From positions 62,001 to 126,000 of the forward strand of contig CAZXFW010000002.1 of the NCBI GenBank assembly GCA_964640175.1: DNA of 64,000 bases, in the 5' to 3' direction. Of this stretch, positions 52,514 through 60,953 are shown piece by piece. The DNA comes from JACKDX01 sp964640175 (GTDB taxonomy: Bacteria; Myxococcota_A; Polyangia; Polyangiales; GCA-016699535). The stretch's first letter is position 1, and each line of letters opens with the position of its first letter. The translations under genes and the position numbers were made by a program. Under the pieces are notes generated by a model. The model searched no databases, was not told the origin of the DNA, and saw only the letters and a list, made by a program, of their open reading frames with translations.

Positions 52514-53485
52514 TCAGTAGAGCTTAACCAGCGTGGGCGAGCCGACCACTGTGCCCGTCAGTGCCTCAAGCTCCACATTCTTTCCGCTGTAAACCAAATC
52601 CAACCTAGGCACGACTTCGTAAATGCCAGGGGAGCGGAAGAACCCTGGACAGAAGGCTTGAGCCTCAAGCCAATGCCTTACCGCTTGTTTGGGAGTGATC
52701 GCATGGAAAAAATCTCGGACGGGGGATATTTTCAGACGCTCAATGCCACATTCCACGGTGCGTGAAGGGCCATGCACTCGAAAGCTGTATTGATCTGGCC
52801 GCACATACACATACGCACGCCCTTCTTTGGCTCGCACGCTTACGGCAAACTGCAAATAGCCACCTGCTCTGCGTACCACAGGCGCCATGCCCAGCACCGC
52901 GGGACCTTCGCCAGGAATCTTTGGCTCAGACCCTATGACAAACGGTGCCCCTTGAAGCTGGTGAAGTGGCTCAGCAAGGCGGTCGGTAGCCCGTGCAACC
53001 CATCCCCCGGAGTTTCGACGGGCCCGCCACCCATAATAAGGCCTGAGCATGGCGCCTTTGGCCAAAACTTTGAGCGCCTGACCTTTGCAGTACATGCGAA
53101 GATCCACCTCTTCTTGCCACGCATCGGGATCCTGCGCATGCGTCATGCTCAAGTGTTTAAGCAGTTTGCGCCCAGGCTGCTGCTTTGGCGCCCGTGGATG
53201 GACACATCGCCACGTTCTGGAAGAATCCAAAGGTTCAATGACAAACGACACTAGCCGTGGATCGCCATACACTTCTGCGCTCTTGAACTGTGCAAGCTTC
53301 AGACGCACGGCCACACGGTAATGATATTGGGTCGCACTCAGCCCTGTGTCGTCTTGAGGGCGCTCCACCGATAGCGTCAGCCCTTCTTCAACGTTTGGCT
53401 CCTCTTTTGCGTGCCCTTTCCCCACATTAACGAAAGAGCCACCCAAGAAGATGACTAAAAAACCTACACAACGCATGTCTGTCAT
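52514..53485 (-). CDS. Exported protein of unknown function
   Basis: 323-residue precursor with a signal peptide (CVGFLVIFLGGSFVNVGKGHA). The mature protein seems to contain two similar beta-rich halves. Each has a strand-rich lead (YRVAVRLKLAQFKSAEVYGDPRLVSFVIEP; LQFAVSVRAKEGRAYVYVRPDQYSFRVHGP) followed by a segment with single cysteines (RTWRCVHP; RTVECGIE) and another cysteine later (MYCKGQ; AFCPGFF). That suggests an internal duplication. No known family. It overlaps the HD hydrolase stop by four bases. Confidence 0.58.
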   Translation of the reverse strand: MTDMRCVGFLVIFLGGSFVNVGKGHAKEEPNVEEGLTLSVERPQDDTGLSATQYHYRVAVRLKLAQFKSAEVYGDPRLVSFVIEPLDSSRTWRCVHPRAPKQQPGRKLLKHLSMTHAQDPDAWQEEVDLRMYCKGQALKVLAKGAMLRPYYGWRARRNSGGWVARATDRLAEPLHQLQGAPFVIGSEPKIPGEGPAVLGMAPVVRRAGGYLQFAVSVRAKEGRAYVYVRPDQYSFRVHGPSRTVECGIERLKISPVRDFFHAITPKQAVRHWLEAQAFCPGFFRSPGIYEVVPRLDLVYSGKNVELEALTGTVVGSPTLVKLY

Positions 53486-54789
53486 GGGAATACATCCTCA
53501 ACCGCAGCTCGCACACGGTCACGAATGCTCTCAGGATAAATCAACCGAGGCTGAACAATGACTTTATTGCGCAACTGTCCCAGGAGAAATGACATGTCCC
53601 CAAGCCGCTTTAAGGGCTGATGACGCAACTTAACCCATATCCCTTCGGACGATGCGTCCGTAGGTTCGGCATAAGGAACGTCGGATGTCTCATCGAGCCA
53701 CACCCACAAATCCTCGCGCAACCCTTGCTTGTGCGCAATTTCTTGCACCCGCTCCCAAAGGAGCTTCCTTAATGCTTCGTGCTCCGGCTGCGCAGAAAGA
53801 GGCAGTGTTTTAGGCAGCCGACGATTTAAAAAACACTCACAAAACTCTGCCAAGGATGGATCAGGCCCATGACGCCAGAGCGAAAAACATGAAAGCAGCG
53901 TAGCGTCATCAAGCTCTAAGTAGTCAGACAACACCATGGGCTCTCCCAACGCGGCTGTTTTTAACGCGCGTGGAACTGCCGGAAGCGATGTCCCATCCCG
54001 CAGCAACTCTCCCACACGCGCAAATAAGCCGCGCACCAAGCTCTCGGCTGCCCGCGTTGCTTTGTGATGGTAAACCTGTTGATACATGAAGTGCCGTGCA
54101 ATAAAAAAGCCTTCAATCGACGGCAAGCCTTTGCGCCCTTCAATTGAAACCACCCATGTCCCATCAGCAAGTTGTCCAAAACACAACGCCCGAAGCAGCC
54201 AATCCAAATCAAACAGACCGTAACGCACACCGGTAAGCTGGCTATCGCGTAGAAGATAATCGCATCGGTCCACATCCAACATACCACTGATTGCGCGTGC
54301 CAAATAAGGCAATCGATGCTCCCCACGAAGTAAGGCCGCCACCCGCCCAGGCATCTGCGGATCGATGCCACAAAGCGCCTGATTCACTTGTGTGGAAGAA
54401 TCAAGCACGATGTCGCAGCCCCAATCCTCATGAGAACGTGCATGAGGCAGCACCTCTTCAAACAAATGCGAAAACGGTCCATGGCCAATGTCGTGCAAAA
54501 ACGCCGCTACAAACGCATCAAGCTCATCTTCTGGCGACATGCGCATCGATAGGGGCAACGCGTCCTGCGTCTCCCGGAGCCGCTCTGTTAGGCGCACCAT
54601 GACATGCGCTGCACCCAACGCATGGGAAAAGCGTGAATGCTCTGCACCTGGAAACACAAGCGATGCAAGCCCAAGCTGCCTGACGCGACGCAGCCGCTGC
54701 ACTTCACGTGTCTCCAAAAGCGCCATGATCGTTGTTTCGACGGCACCTTCAAGTACAATCAAACCATGGACTGCGTCACGTAATAACAT
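53482..54789 (-). CDS. HD-domain phosphohydrolase (dGTPase/SAMHD1-like, COG1078 type)
   Basis: 435 residues from ATG 54789; a longer frame from 54879 would overlap the HIT gene heavily. The HD metal site is visible as EHSRFSHALGAAHVM and FLHDIGHGPFSHLFEE, with a further LDVDRCDYLLRDS motif typical of the COG1078 group. Relatives hydrolyse dNTPs or other nucleotides. It lies nine bases after the HIT-family gene, a second nucleotide-hydrolysing protein, and overlaps the exported-protein gene downstream. Confidence 0.85.
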   Translation of the reverse strand: MLLRDAVHGLIVLEGAVETTIMALLETREVQRLRRVRQLGLASLVFPGAEHSRFSHALGAAHVMVRLTERLRETQDALPLSMRMSPEDELDAFVAAFLHDIGHGPFSHLFEEVLPHARSHEDWGCDIVLDSSTQVNQALCGIDPQMPGRVAALLRGEHRLPYLARAISGMLDVDRCDYLLRDSQLTGVRYGLFDLDWLLRALCFGQLADGTWVVSIEGRKGLPSIEGFFIARHFMYQQVYHHKATRAAESLVRGLFARVGELLRDGTSLPAVPRALKTAALGEPMVLSDYLELDDATLLSCFSLWRHGPDPSLAEFCECFLNRRLPKTLPLSAQPEHEALRKLLWERVQEIAHKQGLREDLWVWLDETSDVPYAEPTDASSEGIWVKLRHQPLKRLGDMSFLLGQLRNKVIVQPRLIYPESIRDRVRAAVEDVFP

Positions 54790-54797
54790 GGGCAGAA

Positions 54798-55223
54798 TCA
54801 GCCTGCCGACGCCACAGCATCTGCCAACGCCTTCGCAAGGGATGGGGCTTGGTCTGGATCGAGCGGACGTGAACTCCATTGCACACCCAGCCCTTCGGCT
54901 GAGCTCGGCCTGGGGATAAGGTGAAAATGCACATGGAACACCGCTTGATGCGCCAAGGCCCCGTTGTTTTGCAAGACGTTATAATCGGGGCAGCCGGTGA
55001 CGCGCACAAGCGCCCGGCACAGACGAGGCAAGACTCTACCCAACGCCGCCGAAGCTTCGTCAGACAGTTGATCCAAGCGTTCCGCAGGTTCTTTGGGAAT
55101 CACCAACACATGCCCTCGGCTCAACGGCGCAACATCCAAAAACGCCAGCACATGCGCATCCTCGTAGACACGATGGCACGGGATATCTCCAGCCAGAATT
55201 TTACTAAATACCGTCTCAGCCAT
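54798..55223 (-). CDS. HIT-family nucleotide-binding protein
   Basis: 141 residues of the histidine-triad family, starting with the conserved FSKILAGDIPCHRVYEDAHVLAFLDVAPLSRGHVLVIPK and ending with the catalytic triad motif HVHFHLIPRP. These proteins cleave phosphoramidates or similar nucleotide conjugates in the cytoplasm. No Shine-Dalgarno is seen; a TATAGT hexamer ends six bases before the ATG, so the message may be leaderless. Confidence 0.9.
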   Translation of the reverse strand: MAETVFSKILAGDIPCHRVYEDAHVLAFLDVAPLSRGHVLVIPKEPAERLDQLSDEASAALGRVLPRLCRALVRVTGCPDYNVLQNNGALAHQAVFHVHFHLIPRPSSAEGLGVQWSSRPLDPDQAPSLAKALADAVASAG

Positions 55224-55229
55224 GCGCTC

Positions 55230-55235
55230 ACTATA
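55230..55235 (-). promoter_or_regulatory. -10 element of the HIT operon, possible leaderless transcript
   Basis: TATAGT (five of six) on the minus strand lies six bases before the ATG at 55223. The -35 region 17 bases further upstream (TTCTCT) is poor, so confidence is limited. Transcription would start at or next to the A of the start codon. Confidence 0.35.
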
Positions 55236-55309
55236 GGCCAGCCCTCGCGCTGAGAGAAGGCCTTTTCACGCATTCACAGATCTGCTAAGGAAAGAGGTGG
55301 AGGTTTTCA

Positions 55310-55891
55310 ATGAGTTTTGAGCTACCCCAGCTACCTTACGACAAATCCGCGCTTGAGCCTTACATGAGCGCAGAAACATTCGATTACCACTATGGCAAAC
55401 ACCACGCTGCCTACGTGACCAACTTGAACAAGGCGGTTGAGGGAACACCCAACGAAAAAAAATCCCTTGAAGACATCATCATGAGCTCAGAGGGCGGATT
55501 GTTTAACAACGCGGCTCAACATTGGAATCACAGTTTCTTTTGGAAGTGCTTGGCACCGAGTGCAGGCGGTAACCCTTCCGGCGATCTTGCCAGTGCCATC
55601 AAACGCGACTTTGGGTCGTTCGATGAGTTTAAGACCAAGTTTGCTCAAGCTGCCGTTGGCCAATTTGGCTCGGGCTGGGCGTGGTTAGTGCTCGATCAAG
55701 GCACCCTGAAAATCACCACCACCTCCAACGCCGACCTGCCTATGAAACATGGACAAAAGGCTTTGTTCACCGTGGATGTTTGGGAACATGCGTATTACAT
55801 CGATTACCGTAATGCTCGGCCCAAGTTTGTGGAGACCGTGCTCGATAAACTGGCCAACTGGCAGTTTGCCGATCACAATTTCAAGGGGTAG
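55310..55891 (+). CDS. sodB: Superoxide dismutase [Fe]
   Basis: SodB converts superoxide to hydrogen peroxide and oxygen. The 193-residue protein has metal ligands H27, H74, D156 and H160 and the Fe-type glutamine at position 70 (NNAAQHWNHSFFW). No signal peptide, so cytoplasmic. A strong GGAGG lies seven bases before the ATG. Its 3' end overlaps the stop region of the opposite-strand peptide-binding gene by 11 bases. Confidence 0.95.
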   Translation: MSFELPQLPYDKSALEPYMSAETFDYHYGKHHAAYVTNLNKAVEGTPNEKKSLEDIIMSSEGGLFNNAAQHWNHSFFWKCLAPSAGGNPSGDLASAIKRDFGSFDEFKTKFAQAAVGQFGSGWAWLVLDQGTLKITTTSNADLPMKHGQKALFTVDVWEHAYYIDYRNARPKFVETVLDKLANWQFADHNFKG

Positions 55892-57440
55892 CCAACGTTC
55901 CAAATCGACCGTCGCGCGGAACGCGGTAGTACGGCAAGCTACGTGTGCGTACCACGGCCACGTTGTCCTCATGCCATAGAGGAATCGCTGGCAAATTCTT
56001 AGCAAGAATCTGCTGCACTTGGTCATACACCGCGCGGCGTTCTTCTAGATCCGTATGGCGCACGCCCTCGGCAAAGAGCCCATCCAAGCGGGGATTGCGA
56101 TAACGCCAGCGATTCGCGCCCACGGTGGTTTTGGAAGGGATATGATCCGAGCCAAAAAACCAACTTAGCACATGAGGTTCATAGACTTCGGGCAGTGCTA
56201 AAATGGCAAGGTCGTAACGGCCTTCACGCAGGTCATCCAGCAGTGTAGCCGTTTCACTGGGCCAGACATCGACGTCAATCCCCACGTCATGCAACATCGC
56301 CGCGATGGCACGTCCAATGGATAACCGTAACCGATCGGCACTGGTTCTAAGGCGCAAGCGGCGGAACTCGACGCCATCACGGCGAGCGTAGTCGATCAGC
56401 ATCCGCGCACGTTCAGGTTGATATGCATACAGCGGCAAAGCTTTGTCGTATGCCCAGTGCCCCTCGGGGATAAAGCCACGCGCGATACTCGCCCTTCCCC
56501 CAAACTTTGCACGAATGAGCGAGACCCGATCAATGGCATAAGCAATCGCTTGGCGTATGCGTGGATCTGAAAGCATGGCTTGGTCGGTACGCACCCCCAT
56601 GTAGGTCGTCCCGACTCCAGGAGATGACATGACTTTAAACTGCGAATCCCGTTCGAACAACGGAACCAAAAGCGGGGGCACCGCATTAAGCGCCAAATCT
56701 GCAGCACCTGCCAAAAGCCGCATGGCTCGAGTATTGTCATCACGTACCACCATCAGACGCACATGAGCAGCACGTGCTTTGCCTTTGTGCCAATGGGGAT
56801 TTCTGCACAGCGAAAGTACATTCTGCTGCTTTGCGCACAGCGTATACGCTCCGGAACTGAGGATCTGAGCGGCCATGTCCATGGTAATGCGTTTATGCCG
56901 ATAATGCCGTGATAAAATCGGCAACTCCAGATCGGTGATAAAAGTGGCGTGAGTCTCTGTCAGTTCGAACACCACAGTATATAAATCCAGAGCGGTCACT
57001 GCACGTATACGACGGTACGTTTGGGCATACCGGCTTTTAAGTTCAGGATCGGTCACGCTGTGATACGTCGCGATGACGTCTTGAGATGTCAGCAACGAAC
57101 CATCACTAAACCGCAAGCCTTTCCGTAACCGAACTCGATAGGTCTGCGCCCCGAGCACTGTCACTTCTTCAGCAAGATCGGGCACTATGGCAAGCGTGTG
57201 CGGATCGATGCTCAAGAGCGAGCTGAACAAAAGCCGACTTACTTTCAGACTATAGGCATCCGCCGCAAACCTTGGATCGATATCCTGGATTTCGGAAGGC
57301 ACAAGTACCGTAATCCCCTTGGCATGGTTCCTAGGCCCGGGCGTCGGACCATCGCACCCGCCCATCCACACAAGCAAAACGCCACATGTAACCGCCCTGA
57401 TACAGTGCGCCCTGGCAATCACAGTCCAGACAGAATCCAT
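55881..57440 (-). CDS. Peptide/nickel ABC transporter substrate-binding lipoprotein
   Basis: The 519-residue precursor has lipobox WMGGC and the SBP_bac_5 fold: GITVLVPSEIQDIDPRFAADAYSLKVSRLLFSSL, LRKGLRFSDGSLLTSQDVIATY, IRQAIAYAIDRVSLI and the late IWVNRWRYRNPRLDGLF-like segment NRWRYRNPRLDGLFAEG. Such proteins bind oligopeptides outside the inner membrane and deliver them to a permease; no permease or ATPase gene is next to it. Start ATG lacks an evident ribosome site. It converges on sodB. Confidence 0.85.
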   Translation of the reverse strand: MDSVWTVIARAHCIRAVTCGVLLVWMGGCDGPTPGPRNHAKGITVLVPSEIQDIDPRFAADAYSLKVSRLLFSSLLSIDPHTLAIVPDLAEEVTVLGAQTYRVRLRKGLRFSDGSLLTSQDVIATYHSVTDPELKSRYAQTYRRIRAVTALDLYTVVFELTETHATFITDLELPILSRHYRHKRITMDMAAQILSSGAYTLCAKQQNVLSLCRNPHWHKGKARAAHVRLMVVRDDNTRAMRLLAGAADLALNAVPPLLVPLFERDSQFKVMSSPGVGTTYMGVRTDQAMLSDPRIRQAIAYAIDRVSLIRAKFGGRASIARGFIPEGHWAYDKALPLYAYQPERARMLIDYARRDGVEFRRLRLRTSADRLRLSIGRAIAAMLHDVGIDVDVWPSETATLLDDLREGRYDLAILALPEVYEPHVLSWFFGSDHIPSKTTVGANRWRYRNPRLDGLFAEGVRHTDLEERRAVYDQVQQILAKNLPAIPLWHEDNVAVVRTRSLPYYRVPRDGRFGTLATP

Positions 57441-57497
57441 ACGCGTGAACGGATAAAATCAGAACAGGCTAGCAATGTCGAGCTTGGACTAAAGCAA

Positions 57498-58850
57498 TCA
57501 CTCTTTGATCTGTTTACGAATTTTATTTAACGCTTGTTCTTGAAGCTGACGTATACGCTCCCGAGACAAATTGTATTTGTCTCCGATTTCCTTAAGCGTA
57601 AGTTCATCTTCGTTATCAAGACCGAAACGCCAGCGTAAAATCCTTGCTTCCATGGGGCTTAGGCCTGCCAAAAGCCGCGTCACTTGCTCACTCCAGTTTT
57701 GGTTTACCAAATTTTCATACGGAGATAAGCCTTCTTCATCTTCTAAGAAATCAATAAATTTCCGGCCATCTTCGTCATTAACCGTTCGATCAAGGGAAAA
57801 GGGAATCTCACTCCAATAGCTTTTGATTTTATCCAGTTTTTCTGTGGTGATGCCCGTCTCTTGCACAAGCTCTTGCTTGGTTGCATCACGCCCCATGCGC
57901 GACGAAATCTGCTGTTTGGCACGTGCTACTCGATTGTACGTATCCAACATATGCACGGGAATGCGCACTGCTCTTCCCTTGTCCGCCAGAGCACGGCTAA
58001 TGGCATGCCGGATCCACCACGACGCATAGGTGCTAAACCGATAACCACGTGTGTGATCAAAGCGCTCGACTGCTTTCATCAAACCAATGTTGCCTTCTTG
58101 AATGAGGTCAATTAGAGGCAGCCGACCTTTGTTGTACCGTCGTGCAATCGAAACAACCAATCGCAAGTTCGCTGCAACAAAGCGGTTCTTTGCAATCTTT
58201 TGAGCATGGCGGGCTGTAGCTATTTGCTTGAGATAGCGCTTAAAAGGAGCAGTGATACGCACGCGCACGCCTACCATCTCAGCATGCAACGGACTGTGCG
58301 CTATTAATCCATGCACCCTGTGATCGGCTGCCATCACAAAATCGCGATCACCATCGAGCACTCGCAATTGCTTCGACAGTGCATCGACTAGCGCATCCCA
58401 ACGTTTCTGCGAACGAGGGCCCAGCTTTGCCTGTTTGCCTTTGCTTAATTTGCTTAGCTCGCGCACTTCTTTGGGCACGGTTTCAAGACACGATTCAAGC
58501 ACCTGCGCGACCGCTGCATACGCAGGAGGATAACTCAACAGTGCTTGCCAATATGCAATCTCCAGACGCTCGACCTCGATAGCGGCGCTCACTTCTTGTT
58601 CAGGCGTGAGGACACGGTGTATGGACATGTCATGAAAATAACGGGATAACATTGAGCCATTGGCCGATGGCGCCCGAGTCGCAAAGACTGCTTCCAAGGA
58701 CTTTTCTTCTGCGGCACTCACATCGTGGATGTCCGAGTCGTCCATGTCGGGCGCTTCGGAAGGACGTTGTTGCACGGGGCGGACACCTGTGATGTCACGC
58801 CTCGGTTCGCGCTGTTTGCGTTCTACTGCAGTTTGTCGCCTACTACCCAT
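57498..58850 (-). CDS. Sigma-70 family RNA polymerase sigma factor, group 2
   Basis: The 450-residue factor has region 1.2 (SMLSRYFHDMSIHRVLTPEQEVSAA), an insertion rich in helices before region 2, then region 2 (NLRLVVSIARRYNKGRLPLIDLIQEGNIGLMKAVERFDHTRGYRFSTYASWWIRHAI). Region 3 follows, and region 4 has LTLKEIGDKYNLSRERIRQLQEQALNKIRKQI. It lacks the large N-terminal 1.1 region of primary RpoD proteins, so an alternative (stress or stationary-phase) factor is likely. Its 5' region has an inverted repeat near the presumed start of transcription. Confidence 0.88.
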   Translation of the reverse strand: MGSRRQTAVERKQREPRRDITGVRPVQQRPSEAPDMDDSDIHDVSAAEEKSLEAVFATRAPSANGSMLSRYFHDMSIHRVLTPEQEVSAAIEVERLEIAYWQALLSYPPAYAAVAQVLESCLETVPKEVRELSKLSKGKQAKLGPRSQKRWDALVDALSKQLRVLDGDRDFVMAADHRVHGLIAHSPLHAEMVGVRVRITAPFKRYLKQIATARHAQKIAKNRFVAANLRLVVSIARRYNKGRLPLIDLIQEGNIGLMKAVERFDHTRGYRFSTYASWWIRHAISRALADKGRAVRIPVHMLDTYNRVARAKQQISSRMGRDATKQELVQETGITTEKLDKIKSYWSEIPFSLDRTVNDEDGRKFIDFLEDEEGLSPYENLVNQNWSEQVTRLLAGLSPMEARILRWRFGLDNEDELTLKEIGDKYNLSRERIRQLQEQALNKIRKQIKE

Positions 58851-59162
58851 AGTTTTACGCCTTTAGTCAGTCATGCTGAAAAATATCAGCATTTGTATAA
58901 TTAAGACGTCCCGTGACGATTCGTTTATTCCACCCTTAACAAGGGGCTAGGAGCGTCTCACCGATCGTTAGTCCGAACGTCATGCAAATCTTGTACCCAC
59001 CCCGCCCTACCTCCTAAATTCCACTAAAAAATGAGCATCAAGGCCGTCTCTCCTGGGGACATCTGTTCCCCCAATCGCCCTGCATGGGGTCAGCCATCCC
59101 ACGATGGACAACCGCATCTGCGCTCTTTCGGGCCCGGGCGGCATTGGATAGGCTAGCGCGCC
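58851..59162. other. Intergenic region between sigma-factor and ABC-transporter genes
   Basis: 312 bases with no credible gene. It holds a perfect 7-base inverted repeat ATGCTGA/TCAGCAT (58873-58879, 58886-58892) upstream of the sigma gene. On the minus strand a TATACA hexamer lies at 58894-58899. A GGAATAA...GTCTTA pair further upstream looks slightly like an extracytoplasmic-function promoter. The half towards the ABC gene shows nothing clear. Confidence 0.4.
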
Positions 59163-60953
59163 GTGCTCTCCTCATTATCCCTATTGCACACCCTGCTCCG
59201 GCCCTACCGATGGCTGGCAACACTGAGCACCCTCGCCATGCTGGTAGGCGCCCTATGCACCGTCGGCTATGCGTACCTGGCAGGCCCTGCGGTAGGCATC
59301 CTCGTACCCAAGGCCAGCATGCCACCGCCTCTGCATGGACCGCACCCAGTCGTACTGCTGGCGTTGTTATGGGTGCTGCTTGCTTTAGGACGAGGCTTTG
59401 CCTCAAGCATTCAACAGCGGAGCTCTTCACGATTAACAGAAAATATCATTCACGATCTTCGGCACATGCTGTTCACTCACATGCTTGCACTCAAACCGCA
59501 GGCTTTGGAACGACAGGGAAAAGGAGATGTGGCAGCTCGACTTACCCTAGACGTTGCACAGCTCCGACATGTATTGGGCGTCGGCTTGGTGAGCTTCGCT
59601 CGTGATGGTCTCACCATGGCAGGGCTTTCCCTGTTGCTTTTTCGGCTACAACCTTTTTTGGCAGGTGTGGTTTTGGGATGTCTCCCCCTGATTGCGTGGG
59701 TGGTCTCGACGTTCACAAGGCGCATTCGCCGCCTGCATCAACACCTAGGAACACTACAGGGGCAACTTATCGCAACCCTCACCGAAACCACAAACGCCGC
59801 ACATGAACTGCGTCACTACCACGCCGAAGCATACCAAACGGCCCGGTTTTCAGAACAAACAAACGCACTTAGAGACGCCCATCTAAAACTAACCCGTTTG
59901 TCTTCTGTCATGTCAACTCTGATTGAAGCGCTCAGCGCGTTAGCCATGGCAGGAGCACTCATCGGTGTTGCCTTTCATACTGGCGTTACTGCGTTATCCA
60001 CGACGGCATTCGTGTCGTTCTTTGCAGCAGCGTTTTTGTTGTATCGGCCGCTCTTACGCTTGGGCAGCACCTTGCAGCAATCCACAGCAGGCCTTGTCGC
60101 CCTGGAAAGACTCAAAGAGTTCCTAAACATGCCCATTGAGCCTGTTACGCATGACGTACGTGTGCCGCCAAACGAACCCGCGATGCTCAGAGCGCGCGAG
60201 TTATGCGCCGGCTACGACATCGAAGCGCCAATCATCCGCGAGATGAATCTTGATGTGAACGCTGGTAGCCTTACTGCAATAGTGGGGCCAAGCGGTGCCG
60301 GGAAAAGCACGTTGCTAAACACACTTCTAGGAAACCTGGAACATTGTGAAGGGTTGATTCAGTGGCAAGACGCCTCTCGAACGACTTACTCTGCTGCAGA
60401 ATGGCGCCGTAAGTTTGCATGGCTTTCACAAACACCCCGACTGATCACAGGCACCGTCACAGAAAACATCGCCCTAGGCGACAAGAACCCTGATCTCAAT
60501 CGCGTCCATGATGTCATGAGGGCTTCGGGCGCATGGCCGCTTTTGCAGTCGTTGCCGCAAGGGATGGACACGTTGCTTGGCGAAGGCGGATTACCTCTTT
60601 CCGTAGGCGAAACGCAACGCTTGTGTGTGGCACGCGCGTTTTACAAATCAGCCAGCATTCTTGTGCTTGATGAGCCCACTTCCTCGCTGGATGGTCCCAC
60701 TGAACAGGAAATCCGACAGGCACTAAAAGCGTATCAAAACACTCATCCAGAACGGGCTGTGCTTTTAGTCTCACACCGCCTAAGCACCGTGCACACGGCC
60801 GATCGGGTCTTGGTGCTCAAGCAAGGACGCATCATCGAAACTGGCACCCCCAAAGAACTCTGGCACAAACGCGGAGATTTTTTTAATCTTTTCAAAGATC
60901 AGGTTCTTGCCGATTTTTGGACCACATCTGCAGAAGCATCATGCAACGTATAA
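59163..60953 (+). CDS. ABC exporter, fused permease and ATPase (MsbA type)
   Basis: 596 residues: about six membrane helices in the first 310 residues, with the coupling segment IQQRSSSRLTENIIHDLRHMLFTHML, then the nucleotide-binding domain. That domain has Walker A GPSGAGKST, a Q-loop WLSQTP, the signature LSVGE (variant of LSGGQ), Walker B ILVLDEPTSSLDG and H-loop VSHRLST. All catalytic elements are present, so it should export lipids, peptides or drugs; substrate unknown. Start is GTG at 59163. It overlaps the next gene by 13 bases. Confidence 0.88.
   Translation: MLSSLSLLHTLLRPYRWLATLSTLAMLVGALCTVGYAYLAGPAVGILVPKASMPPPLHGPHPVVLLALLWVLLALGRGFASSIQQRSSSRLTENIIHDLRHMLFTHMLALKPQALERQGKGDVAARLTLDVAQLRHVLGVGLVSFARDGLTMAGLSLLLFRLQPFLAGVVLGCLPLIAWVVSTFTRRIRRLHQHLGTLQGQLIATLTETTNAAHELRHYHAEAYQTARFSEQTNALRDAHLKLTRLSSVMSTLIEALSALAMAGALIGVAFHTGVTALSTTAFVSFFAAAFLLYRPLLRLGSTLQQSTAGLVALERLKEFLNMPIEPVTHDVRVPPNEPAMLRARELCAGYDIEAPIIREMNLDVNAGSLTAIVGPSGAGKSTLLNTLLGNLEHCEGLIQWQDASRTTYSAAEWRRKFAWLSQTPRLITGTVTENIALGDKNPDLNRVHDVMRASGAWPLLQSLPQGMDTLLGEGGLPLSVGETQRLCVARAFYKSASILVLDEPTSSLDGPTEQEIRQALKAYQNTHPERAVLLVSHRLSTVHTADRVLVLKQGRIIETGTPKELWHKRGDFFNLFKDQVLADFWTTSAEASCNV

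Noticed and set aside
59038..59430. Minus-strand open frame upstream of the ABC exporter
   Set aside because: Composition is Arg/Ala/Gly/Cys-rich as in antisense shadows, and it overlaps the clear exporter gene.
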